In this document: one piece after another, positions 54,933-64,000 of the stretch
Numbering within the stretch: the first letter of the stretch is position 1
Layout of the letters: every line of letters begins with the position of its first letter
DNA from: Zopfochytrium polystomum
Lineage: Eukaryota; Chytridiomycota; Chytridiomycetes; Chytridiales; Chytridiaceae
NCBI GenBank assembly: GCA_025765615.1
Contig: JAIVFJ010000249.1
Span: 25,365-89,364 of the forward strand
DNA: 64,000 nt
Reading direction: 5' to 3'
The notes under the pieces: generated by a model
Told to the model about the DNA's origin: nothing
What the model saw: only the letters and a program-made list of their open reading frames with translations
Databases searched by the model: none
Position numbers and translations under genes: made by a program

Positions 54933-57485
54933 CTACCTTGGTCTCCTCCGGCCCCTGTCTTTGCTTTTTGGGGCTTTCCCACTGTCCGAACCGTCATGCT
55001 GGCCTGCATCAGCACCAACACTCGATGGTGCGTAAGTGGAACCCATCACAGAGCCAGGTGACGGCATTCCCATTCCAGTGCCCCATGGGCCATACGGATA
55101 GTACCCGTGCATTTGATGCTGCTGCTGTTGGAGCAGCATCTGCTGCTGCCACAACAGAGCGGCCATTTGCTGTTGATGAGGAAGTGATGGAGGCGGTGGG
55201 TACCCTGGGAGCGCCAGAGATCCGTTTCCTGCCGCTGAGGCCGCGTAGTAGGGAACTTGGGGATGGCCAACTCCACTTTGCATCATCGTTTGCATTGCAA
55301 CCATGTGCTGCTGCTGCAACTGCAGCTGCTGCTGTTGCTGTTGCTGTTGCTGGTGTGCAAGTGTCAAAGCAGCGTCTTGGGGGGACGGAGGATTTGCTAG
55401 ATGGGAAGCAACGGCAAACTGAGGTGGAGCAATGACAAGAGGGTACAAAGGACTGGCAGTCAAAACTGGAGAGCCACCGGCGGTAGATGTGGCGACCCCC
55501 ACGGCCGATCCAGGCATTTGTGGTCCGTAGTAGTTTCCTGTGACTGATGCTGCAGGCAACCAGAATACTGGTGGACCGTGCGTGGGTTGCGGCGTTCCGC
55601 CACCGCGCACAGACCCACCTGGCCTAGAAGAACCGACGCTTAATGTGGGAGAAGCTGCCCGCCCAGACGTGGCCGCTGCGACGAACGAAGGTGGCCTAGT
55701 GTCGAAGGTGTGGTGGCTTGGATGTGGTGGGGGAAGATTCGCTGAACGCCGTTTCTGCGCGGAATCGGAGGAATTGAGGTGCACCGAAGGGTGGGCATTG
55801 AAGTCCAGTAGGGTCGATTGACGCCGAAACGAAGGAGCATTGGTTCGCAGTTGGGCAAGTGGCACACTATCGTCGTTGGAGGGAGACTCGCTCGAGGAAG
55901 CCCCCGAAGTGTCGGAAAAGGTAAGGGGTGGTGTTGACGGAAATGTGCTTGCGTTGCTGTTTTTCCGGCTGTGCAAAGCGTAAAGAGGTACATTTTCGGA
56001 GCTGTCCGAGCTCTCCGAGTCTGAGCCATTACTGTCTCCGTTCTCTTCGTCGCTGCTGCTGCTATCGGAGTCGTTTCCTGCTGGAATTGGATTGGCCGAT
56101 TGCTTCAAAATAGACTGACGGCGTCCACGTCCTTTCGCCGAATCAGTCGAAATGTTGGACGAACGGCGCGAAGATTTTCCGGCGACGACATGTATGGATG
56201 TGTCAGATGTGGCTCCAGACTGTGAACCAGAGGCGTCATGTTTGGAGATGCTAACAGGGCGCCGTCCTCGGAGATCACCATCAGACGCTTTCAAGACAGG
56301 AGCAGAAGTCGAAGTGAGTTTAGGCGTCGCCTTCGAGGTTGGTGATGAGGGTTGTGGAGCTACTTTTTCGTCAGTCAACTTGGAAAGCCGACGAGCAAGC
56401 TGCATACTCGCAGCGACACGAAGGTTAACTGGACTCCCCTGATTCGTTGTCGCCATTGCCGAAGCGAAACCAGAGTCGGTGGAGAATGTTGTGATCGTGA
56501 CACGCTTAGAATTACGTTTTTCGCTTTCAGCTTCCGCAGCGGCAACCAAGTTCGTATCGGACCGCATGGACGACCTGAGCCCACCTTGAGAGGTCTTTAG
56601 ACTCGGCTTCCGCGCCGCATTATCTGCTGTGGACGGAAGAGCTCCTGTCGTGAAAGAGCGACTCATGCGGAGAGGCTCTTCAACATTGGGATTCGCATTC
56701 TCCCCCACAACTTCTGTGCCCTCGCGGCCGTTCGTTTCCGTTCGAAGAGAATTTGATAACGATGAAAGCGACGAACGGCGAAATCTGTCGGCGAACTGCT
56801 CGAACGACTTCGAGATTGGAGAACCGGAGGTAATGCTTGGAAGGACGTGGTCCACATCTAGGTGCTTATATGTAGTTGAATTCCGCAACAAATCATTTCT
56901 CTCGGAACGATTCGAGGTCGCAATTGGGATTGATAGGTCCCCAACTTTTGCTGCGAAATGAGAGCTCGTACGTGAAGGCGGCCGATCGACAGAGCTACCT
57001 ATCGTGGAGGAAAGGGACGACGACGAGTTGGACGATGATGACGACGAGAAGGAAGGAGATGGTGCCACTGGTAGGTTCTCTCGGGGTCCCGAGGGAGGGA
57101 GTTCTCCTGAAAGCATTGGGCGATATTGCGACTGTCGAGCAACATTTGACGTTGACGTCGAGCCGGGAGGGGCTGACGCTGTCCTTCCACGATTAGAGTT
57201 AATCGATGCGGTCGAGGACGAGAACGAATCGGATGAAGCCAAGGACGCGGACGCAGACGAAAGGCTTGGGATCGAGGGGGAGCCAGCCTTCGAGCTTTTC
57301 GTCCCACCGCCGCTGCTATTGCTGGTGCTCCAGTCGTTCGAGGCTGGAGAGGCAGCAGAAGTATTGTGGCTGCCGCCGCCGGAGCCATTGTGAGAGAAGC
57401 GCCAAAACGCCCTCTTAAACAGCGAGGGATTTGCGGGCGGCTGCGGCGGGGGTTGGACCCGGTGGGAATTGGTTGGACGAGACAT
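54933..57485 (-). CDS. Ser/Gln-rich disordered protein with many R-R-x-S sites
   Basis: Single-exon frame of 850 codons, start M-S-R-P-T-N-S-H-R-V at 57485. No domain recognised. Residues 1-560 are Ser-rich with repeated basic-directed Ser sites: R-R-S-S-L-S-S-L (about 240), R-R-L-S, R-R-S-S-N, R-R-Q-S-I, R-K-N-S, R-R-Q-S-T and R-R-S-A-N. These fit protein kinase A / AGC-kinase consensus. An acidic run S-S-S-S-D-E-E-N-G-D lies near 480. The C-terminal third is rich in Pro, Tyr, Met, with poly-Gln (H-Q-Q-Q-Q-Q-Q-Q-Q-Q near 705, and again near 790). It looks like a cytosolic regulator or RNA-granule-type scaffold, but that is inference. A (CAG)n repeat lies in its 5' leader at 57595-57623. Confidence 0.7.
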   Translation of the reverse strand: MSRPTNSHRVQPPPQPPANPSLFKRAFWRFSHNGSGGGSHNTSAASPASNDWSTSNSSGGGTKSSKAGSPSIPSLSSASASLASSDSFSSSTASINSNRGRTASAPPGSTSTSNVARQSQYRPMLSGELPPSGPRENLPVAPSPSFSSSSSSNSSSSLSSTIGSSVDRPPSRTSSHFAAKVGDLSIPIATSNRSERNDLLRNSTTYKHLDVDHVLPSITSGSPISKSFEQFADRFRRSSLSSLSNSLRTETNGREGTEVVGENANPNVEEPLRMSRSFTTGALPSTADNAARKPSLKTSQGGLRSSMRSDTNLVAAAEAESEKRNSKRVTITTFSTDSGFASAMATTNQGSPVNLRVAASMQLARRLSKLTDEKVAPQPSSPTSKATPKLTSTSAPVLKASDGDLRGRRPVSISKHDASGSQSGATSDTSIHVVAGKSSRRSSNISTDSAKGRGRRQSILKQSANPIPAGNDSDSSSSDEENGDSNGSDSESSDSSENVPLYALHSRKNSNASTFPSTPPLTFSDTSGASSSESPSNDDSVPLAQLRTNAPSFRRQSTLLDFNAHPSVHLNSSDSAQKRRSANLPPPHPSHHTFDTRPPSFVAAATSGRAASPTLSVGSSRPGGSVRGGGTPQPTHGPPVFWLPAASVTGNYYGPQMPGSAVGVATSTAGGSPVLTASPLYPLVIAPPQFAVASHLANPPSPQDAALTLAHQQQQQQQQQLQLQQQHMVAMQTMMQSGVGHPQVPYYAASAAGNGSLALPGYPPPPSLPHQQQMAALLWQQQMLLQQQQHQMHGYYPYGPWGTGMGMPSPGSVMGSTYAPSSVGADAGQHDGSDSGKAPKSKDRGRRRPR

Positions 57486-58690
57486 TACGCAGTTGAGAGG
57501 GAGAGGGCGAGGGACAGATCGGGCTATCGGAGGAGCAGAAAGGAGAAGGTAGGAGGCGGCGGCGGAGGAGCCGGGCGCTATAGAGAGGCTCTAGCAGCAG
57601 CAGCAGCAGCAGCAGCAGCAATAGCAATAGCAGCAGTAGCTTTCTTGTTTCGATCGAATCTACAATAAGACGGGGCGTGAAAGAGGCAAGCGCTCAACAG
57701 TCATGCGCATGGGCTCGATGTGGTCGGATATGATGATTATGAAGTTCGTCGGTCGAGTGGGGGTCGGTCGTGGTCGGTGCAAGAAGTGGATTGATTGTTG
57801 TGGGATTGCCACAGTACACGCAAAAGGCGTGAGCCTGATTAATACAACTGAGAGAGAGAGAGAAAGAGAGAGAGAGTGACAGAGAGACAGAAACGGAAGC
57901 GTGCGTGCTTGCTTTGTGTGTGTGCAAATGCGGCTGACGGATCGGGAGCGATGGGCCAGATGATATATAATGATGAGCTGTTTTCCAAAGATTTCATTTA
58001 TGTGGTTTTGGCTTCCTGAAACGCGGGCGACCGACAGACAGCTCGATCACAGACAGACAGACAGACAGATAGACAGACAGAAAGACAGTGGAGGGCTGGG
58101 CAGACAGACATAATATTAATTAAACAGAAATATAGCCGTTTTTTGGTCGGTGGCGTCCGCCCAATCCAGATTTCAGTCTGAAACAGGGGAAACACCAATC
58201 AGCGACGCACGACCGAAAAATTGGTTCAAAAGGGGGGCGTTCCTCCACCCAAGTCACGTGATCCTTTGTCTGGTTGGGGAAAAACAAAAAAAAAAAAAAA
58301 GGAAACATGAAAATTTTAAAAAGGCACGCGGCGGAGCTTCGGTGGCGTGGCCAGTGCCACCGATGGAAGCGCGTGGGCTCTCCTCAATCTTCTCAATCTC
58401 CTGTCCCTGCCTCTGTTCCTTCTTGCCTTGGGTCAAAGAATCGCCAGTACTAACGCCACACAGTGCGCACACACACACACACACACACACAAGCACGCAT
58501 GGGCTTTAAATCGTGGCTGTGTTTGCTAGATAAAGGCTTTTGCATTCTGATGGATTCCATAACCAGATTTGCCATCCTGTTAGTCTATATTTTCCAAATC
58601 ATTTTGAAGCGCCAGTGTAAAGGCTGCAAGTCATAACCCCTTTCAAAATTATTGCGATTGACAACAAAAACCCTGCTAAAAGGCACTACT
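57486..58690. repeat. Simple-repeat-rich intergenic region
   Basis: Contains (CAG)n at 57595-57623, GA-rich at about 57850-57890, an (AGAC)n tract at 58031-58087, about 16 A near 58284-58299 and (CA)n at about 58465-58490. No coding potential beyond repeat-encoded frames. Confidence 0.85.
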
Positions 58691-59162
58691 TTATTCAAGA
58701 TCCTCTGACCCGTTTGTACTCTTCCAAGAGTATTTAAGTGCTGTACAAGTGTTTGGTGAGGTTCTCAAGGTTTCAATCTGCTGAAGTTGCAGTGTAGAAG
58801 GCAACATTGTGAGTGAAGGCAGCGTCACAAGAAGGTGGATGGACCAAGGCCGCAAAGTGAAGTGAGTGGCTGAGAGGTCGAAAGAGCGAAAGGATACAAC
58901 TGAAGTTTGAATCCAGGACTTGTCTGAGGGAGTGAGCGAAGCGAATGACCGAGGGCAAGTGAGCGACCAAGGGCAAGTGAGCAAAGAGAGGGACTGGCAA
59001 ATTGGAGTGAGAGTGTTGTTTTTCAATAAGAAAACTCTTCCCAATTTATACTCCTGCAGAGAGTTTGACCAGTTTTCCTGTTTTGCCTATCTGAACAAGT
59101 TGCAAACTGCTTCCGACAGAACTTTGCTCTGGGGAGATTTTGTAAACCCCTTCCCACAGAGG

Positions 59163-59385
59163 GACAGTGATTTGAAATATCCATAGTATTTCAAATCAAC
59201 CAAGCTCTCTGTGGAGCCCAGTGCTTGCACACTGGGCTCCACCCAGAGGGGGAAAATGATTTGAAATCTTCAGGAGCATTTCAAATCAACCAAGGTCTGT
59301 CCAGAGGTCTGTGTCCAGTGACCAGTCTTCCCACAGAGGAAAGATGATTTGAAATCATCAGGGGCATTTCAAATCAACCAGTCCC
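59163..59385 (+). repeat. Three-unit tandem repeat (about 88 bp) with inner hairpin
   Basis: GATTTGAAAT starts at 59169, 59258 and 59345 (spacing 89 and 87). Each is followed after about 11 nt by ATTTCAAATC, so every unit can form a 10-bp stem. Units also share a C-C-A-C-A-G-A-G-G-like lead and A-A-C-C-A end. Confidence 0.9.
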
Positions 59386-60402
59386 TGGTTCAACATTGGT
59401 TCAGACAACAGTCAGCTGACCTGGAGCTGCGAGCTGCCTGGTTCAACATTTCTCTGAACCCAGTGAGTGTGATTCTAAATGCATTGTCCTCGCTGGCAAA
59501 GCCAAGCAAAGGAAAGCTAGAATCACTGCAGTCTTCACCTAACTCTTTTTGTTGGATTCAGATTAGGCCTTTCGGCTTACCCAACTTAGTAAGTTGCATT
59601 GGCAGCGGCAGCAAGGCCGCCATCAACATAGGAAGCTGGCTTCCTAGGCTCACTCAAATCTCAACATCTCTTCTGTACATGATCGATTCTGGAGCTAACC
59701 CCCCATTGTCTTTCAGCCTTCTGTCCCTTATGTCAGGAGGGTGATGGCCATCAAGACACCACTTGACTCTTACCATCGATTATCCAACTCTCCTCCTGAC
59801 AGTGCTCCCTCCACTTGTACTCGCCAGCAACTGCACCAGGCTTCTGGGGGGGTACAGCTGCCATCATCATCAACAAACACCTCAGATCATCCTCCAACTC
59901 TTCCCCAAGATATGGAAAACAATGATGACAATGACGACTATGGTTGGAACCTGACATGTTCACTGTTGTCCCAGGTGAAGATGAAGACAAGCCTGAAGAG
60001 AGCCAAGCTCCAACGGCAGACTGCATAGCAGCATCCATCAACACCGAACCAGAACCTGTCATTGAATCACCACTTCCACCATCTGTCATTGTCAACATCA
60101 AAGATGCACCAACTGGACGTCGCAAACCACTTGCTCCTGACATGTGGACGACCTTGCCCCTGTTTGGCGGAACTGACTGGTTAGCAGCAAGAGGCACAAG
60201 ACGGACCCGAGCCTATTGTGACTGTCAGTTATTGTTCTCACAATGCCCATGGGAGAGCAAGCCACTGCCAATGCAGACCTGGGCACTGGCTTGCACTGTT
60301 GACAAGATACTCCAAGTATTAAGTGGAACAGAAACCCAGTGTCAACAGTTTTTCTCCTCCTCTGCTCAAGCAGATAATATAGGAGAGGTTTTTACCCTGT
60401 GC
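59386..60402. other. Unassigned stretch upstream of the LTR-like promoter
   Basis: Two plus-strand frames (59349-59744 and 59741-60028) and the start of a third (from 59944) cover most of it. The first contains Y-M-I-D-S-G-A-N, which recalls the D-S-G-A site of retroelement proteases, but nothing around it supports that. It might be the degraded internal part of an LTR element. Confidence 0.3.
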
Positions 60403-60755
60403 TGTTATGAATCACCCTCTGGAAACCTCTGGAACCTTCCAGAACATTCCTTCATGGAACCTTCTGGAACCTTCTGGAACCTTCTAGAACATTCCTTCAT
60501 GGAACCTTGTGGAACCTTCTGGAACCTTCTTTGCTTTCCTGACTTGTCTTGTTGTCATTGGTATCATTGGTATCATTGTATTACTAATTGCTCTTTCTGG
60601 AACTTTCTTGGAGTCTTGACAAGGAACACTCTCAAAAGGTATAAAAGGGGGATGGGGGACCTGTCCCATCCCTCAAGTGAATTATTGTTTCCAATACAAT
60701 CATCACTCCTCTCAGTTCCTTGTCTGCCTTGTCCTGTCCTGCCCTGTTCCTGACA
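60403..60755 (+). mobile_element. Candidate LTR or element promoter with heat-shock elements
   Basis: Begins TGTTATGAAT and ends CTGACA, an LTR-like TG...CA layout of about 353 bp. At 60430-60530 alternating GAA and TTC units occur at 5-bp pitch (G-G-A-A-C-C-T-T-C-T repeated), the exact arrangement of heat-shock factor sites. A TATA box, TATAAAAG, lies at 60640-60647. No matching second LTR and no convincing target duplication were found in the window, so a solo LTR or part of an element is most likely. Confidence 0.5.
60430..60530 (+). promoter_or_regulatory. Heat-shock element array
   Basis: At least eight inverted nGAAn/nTTCn pentamer pairs in 100 bp, including GGAACCTTCTGGAACCTTCT stretches. 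HSF trimers bind three or more contiguous pentamers; this array far exceeds the minimum. A TATA box follows about 110 bp downstream on the plus strand. Confidence 0.8.
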
Positions 60756-61352
60756 TCTGCCAGTCACACTTGTGAGACTGTGCTCTCTAAATCCTCACCC
60801 TGGGCTATGGGTGGCAAATAGAGCAATGGCCTAAATACCAATCCTGAAGAGTGAAAAAGGGCAAAAAGGAGATGTCTAGGGGTCACTAGACAGGACAATG
60901 TATTTGGAGTCTTAAGAAGCCCAAGAAACACAAAGAAACTCTTATTACACACAAAGAGAAGACTCTCACACTCAGACCGAAGGCAACTGTGAAAAGGTGG
61001 CACACTAGCAAAGAATGTGCAGGGTTCTCTGGTCCATGACACAGAGTGGCCCAATGGGAGGCAAAAGCCAAAGCCAAAGGGGACCGGGAAATCCGGTAAC
61101 AATGCTGGAGGTGCAAGATGCAGCAAGCTCCAGGGAGCGGCACTAAGTGCAGCACTCCAATCCAACTGAAGAAGACAAGAGAGTGGGGAGGAAAGTGGCC
61201 AGACCCCGGTCTGTTGGAGCCACCACCATGGAGCAAGGCTCCCTCTCTGTCAAAGACAAGCCCTAATGTGAGACTACACCGAGGTCTCAGTGATAAAGTC
61301 TAGGATTTTATTCGCAAAAACAAGCGTACCTGTCATAAAACCGCAAGGATCG
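60756..61352. other. Unassigned stretch between LTR candidate and repeat copy B
   Basis: No gene recognised. Minus-strand frames at 60764-61236 are Phe/Leu/Cys-rich and match nothing. It may be part of the same mobile element as the heat-shock promoter. Confidence 0.35.
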
Positions 61353-62719
61353 GGACCCCTATTATTGCTCCCAGTTCTTTAGTTTCCAAGGCGTTATCAA
61401 AGTGTATTTGCGGCTAACCCATCTTTATTATTGGGTCTGCTTTTACTACTTTCGTCTTAACAGTTTCCGTTGCACCAGGGTTTTCTCAACATATTTTCTT
61501 TTTCGGTGACTAACGGAGACTGCCCGACTGCCTAGGGATGGGGTGCCTGACCGGCTGTACCCCAAGCCCGCCTAATTTATTATTTATTTTTGGCACTTGT
61601 ACATACATGCATAGGGTTGGGGGGGACTTAGAGCATTTGTGGTGGATGCTCCAAGTCAGGGGGGTTGACTTGTCAATTTTCTCTCTCTCTGTTTTTGGGC
61701 CATTTCTCTTTTTCCTTTTTTCTTCAATCTGATTTCTGTCCATTGGCACCAATACAGAGTCCCTTCAAATCCATCTGGCTCACAAAGGTGAGGGTAGTGA
61801 GAGATGGTACACACCCGGGTGTGTACATGGTCCCTTCGGGGGGTTCCTCTTAAGGGGCCGTGGGTGGGGAATGCAGCTGGCCCCACCAGCGACTGTGTGA
61901 CATTGCCGGCTCTGTGTTGGAGTGAGGATCCCTGGCGCTTGCCCGCCGCGACGACGGTGGTGGTGGTGGTGGCAACGACGGCATCGTTGTCCCTGACCTT
62001 CCCGTCCCCGCGAGGGTGTTGGTGGCTGCGCCCGGCGCGGCCCCCGACACCTGAGAGTTCGATCTACAAGCGCCTGCCTCGGTCCTATTGCTGTGAGGGT
62101 GAGATGTGTGAGTACGAGTGCGATGCGATAAAGCCCGTTGGTCGAGTGATCGTGCCGACGCAGCCCGGCGGGGTGCGTGTACGATCGCAGGTGTTTCCGC
62201 GTGCGAGTTCCCTGCTGGCGACCTTCCGACCCCTACATAGTCGACTCCCTTCTCTCTCTCCCCCCCGTCGCTGGCGACGACGAGGGCTCCCGCAGCACTG
62301 TCTGCGACGAGGGGCGCTAGGTCGCGCCCTGTCCGTCCCGTCGCTATTAACCGCTCCTGTTGTATTTGAGATTAGGTTCCTGAGATAAAAACCCCCGTTT
62401 CCCTCTTCTCTCTCTTTATTCTGCGGTTGTGTTGCGCCCTCGGGAGTGCCCTTCCGTTTCCCCTCGCATCGGCCCACGGCCACGCGAGTAATCGGTGCTC
62501 CAGCACCGATCCTTCAGAGGATTGTCCCTCTGAATGTTCATTCTTTGTGTTTGAGGACCCCTGTTAGACAAATCAGTAGGGATACTTCGTGGACTAGGCA
62601 AGTAGTAGGGTTGAAACACCCCCTAGACAACAGCCCAATAAAGTTAGTTTTAGCCTATTATTTGCTTTCCCTCACTCTAGGGCCCAGATCCCAGGGTCAA
62701 AGGAGTGAGTATAGTCTCA
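61353..62719 (+). repeat. Dispersed 1.35-kb repeat, copy B
   Basis: Second copy of 52671-54000 in the same orientation, ending at the same TATAGTCTCA. It retains CpG at many sites where copy A shows TG or CA and contains an intact 195-codon frame (61804-62388) that is broken in copy A. A perfect 20-bp palindrome, GTACACACCCGGGTGTGTAC, lies at about 61808-61827. AATAAA occurs near 62638. Confidence 0.85.
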
Positions 62720-64000
62720 CAGGGGGGGGCTTCCGCGAATTGTGTCAGCCGTACGGCCTGCACAATTGAATTTTGAACGTATTTTTCACGACTGTGATGC
62801 TTGTGGACGAAAATTGCGGACGAAAGTCGGCGACGATAAAGCCGGGTGGCACAAAACCACCGAGACGAGGTCTCGTTTTTGATGTTACCACTTAGTAACT
62901 CGACCTGAAAACTCAACATATCCACCACGTGGATAGCGCGTTTGAAAGCTATGCCAATTCCGCGTATGGATCTGCAAAAGTTAGCAGCTTTTAATTAGTA
63001 AAAGAAAATTAGAAAAAATCGCAAAGTTAATGCGCGACGGGCAGGGTTCGATGCCCCAACATCGCAACTCCGCAGAGAACCTAGCTAGAGACCTTCGTGA
63101 TAGTGCGTTGGAAAGCCCTCGCCGAGCGCTGTTGAACGACATAGTTACGCTTTTGCTACATGCAATATCCACGGAGTTAGTTCCGAAATTCGACTTTTTG
63201 TAGAGGCCTTCGGCGGACCTGCCGTACCCCTACGCTTGTAGAGCTTGCTTTCGGCATCACGAATATGTATTTTTCATTTGAAGTTAATATGTAGAATCAG
63301 GTGTTACAACCGGATTTCAATCCACTACTTTGCTGGTGACCCCCACTAAGCTAGCTTTCGCTAGGAAGCGTAACCCTCTCCGGCAGTAGGCTTAAAAGAT
63401 ACTCTGAGTGGTTCTTACACTCGTGAGAAGCGAGGAGCTGCTGGTTAATTGTAGAAAACCCTGGTGCTCCTCGAAAATGCGTTCTTAATCGAATTCGTTT
63501 TCCAGCCTCTCAATTACAAAGAATTTCCGAAACCTCGTGAATACTGCGTTGGAAAAGATGCTCTAAGCTGTTCTCTTACTATTCATGATCGAGAAACTGC
63601 ATGCTTGTTATGCAAAATGCACCCAGAATTCGAAAAATGCAGTTTTCTTAATTAAACTGTATGTTTCCGATAAAATTTGCGGGAAATCCCCTAAACCTCG
63701 CGCTCCTCAGTGCTAAAAAGGTTAACAGTACCTTGCTCTTGCTATAGGAAAGGTTTTGGAGCGAGCTACGCTCGCCAACCATCTGTAACAAGCAAATTTA
63801 CACTCGGCGCTATATAGAGCTGAGTTGTGAGGACACCCAACCTAACCCTCGAGAATAACGAGCGAATTTAGCAATTCCCCCAGCAGAAAGAGTTGGAAGC
63901 AACTCTTCTCTTGTGTTTTACGCTGCTGAACTGGCCAGAAAACACGTAACCTGGGGCGTACTACCTCGCGGTACTCGACCCCCTAAGTAACCCTGCTCTG
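62720..64000. other. Unassigned terminal region with degenerate repeated motif
   Basis: No gene recognised. A loosely repeated motif with core CGTG-A-T-A-x-x-GCG-T-T-x-GAAA-G occurs near 62926, 63092 and 63532. Short frames (63464-63655 plus, 62981-63172 minus) have no known family. Probably decayed mobile DNA; the sequence runs off the window. Confidence 0.35.

Noticed and set aside
59680..59705. I-D-S-G-A-N as retroelement protease active site
   Set aside because: An isolated five-residue match in a frame without other pol features.
61804..62388. 195-codon open frame in repeat copy B
   Set aside because: The same region in copy A is broken after about 105 codons and frames differ; codon pattern follows the repeat, not a protein family. 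Possible but unsupported as a gene.
63040..63060. GGTTCGATGCC, a tRNA T-arm/B-box-like word
   Set aside because: A T-stem can be drawn, but no acceptor, D or anticodon arms could be found around it in either direction, so no tRNA is called.

Overview
Organism: nuclear DNA of a fungus, most probably an early-diverging, zoospore-forming (chytrid-type) lineage. Genes are split by short GT-AG introns (about 40-100 nt) with CTAAC/TTAAC-like branch points. Typical fungal genes are present: a trifunctional HIS4, a MET2 homoserine O-acetyltransferase, GNA1 of the chitin precursor pathway, a VFA1-like protein and a DUF1769 protein. They sit beside genes largely absent from yeasts and moulds: a two-catalytic-domain soluble adenylyl cyclase (ADCY10 type) and a voltage-gated proton channel (Hv1 type). 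There is no bacterial-style operon, phage, CRISPR or complete tRNA gene.

Layout, 1-20 kb: BolA, small RGS protein no. 1, a divergent RhoGAP-like protein, a tail-anchored thioredoxin with a 14-nt microexon, a queuosine-salvage-family protein (minus), a disordered protein with four membrane spans, the large adenylyl cyclase, an IQ-motif protein (minus) and a lineage-specific protein carrying several V-K-x-E motifs (minus). 20-43 kb: Hv1 channel, DUF1769/Duc1-like protein, UNC13/MUN-C2 exocytosis factor, the divergent pair MET2/HIS4, an arrestin-fold adaptor, GNA1, a Sel1-repeat protein, VFA1-like protein and ribosomal protein uL4. 43-57 kb: small RGS protein no. 2 (paralogue of no. 1), GDT1-type cation/H+ antiporter, Kv-beta-type aldo-keto reductase, GH47 alpha-1,2-mannosidase, a repeat-rich gap and a Ser/Gln-rich disordered protein. 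From 57.5 kb to the end no convincing host gene was found. That stretch holds simple repeats, an 88-bp tandem repeat with hairpins, an LTR-like promoter packed with heat-shock elements, the second copy of a 1.35-kb dispersed repeat, and an unassigned degenerate repeat.

How genes may work together (inference): the window is rich in signalling and ion handling. Two RGS proteins and a RhoGAP-like protein act on G proteins; sAC and Hv1 are a bicarbonate/pH-linked pair known together from animal sperm; GDT1 and Kv-beta also belong to ion handling. GNA1 and the Sel1 protein (family of the chitin synthase activator Skt5/Chs4) lie next to each other and could share a cell-wall role. MET2 and HIS4 share one 470-bp divergent promoter, which suits joint control of amino-acid synthesis.

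Limits: exon borders were read by eye from splice consensus and family conservation. Where stated as exact, the reading frame was checked across the junction; otherwise borders are approximate. UTRs are not included in gene spans.
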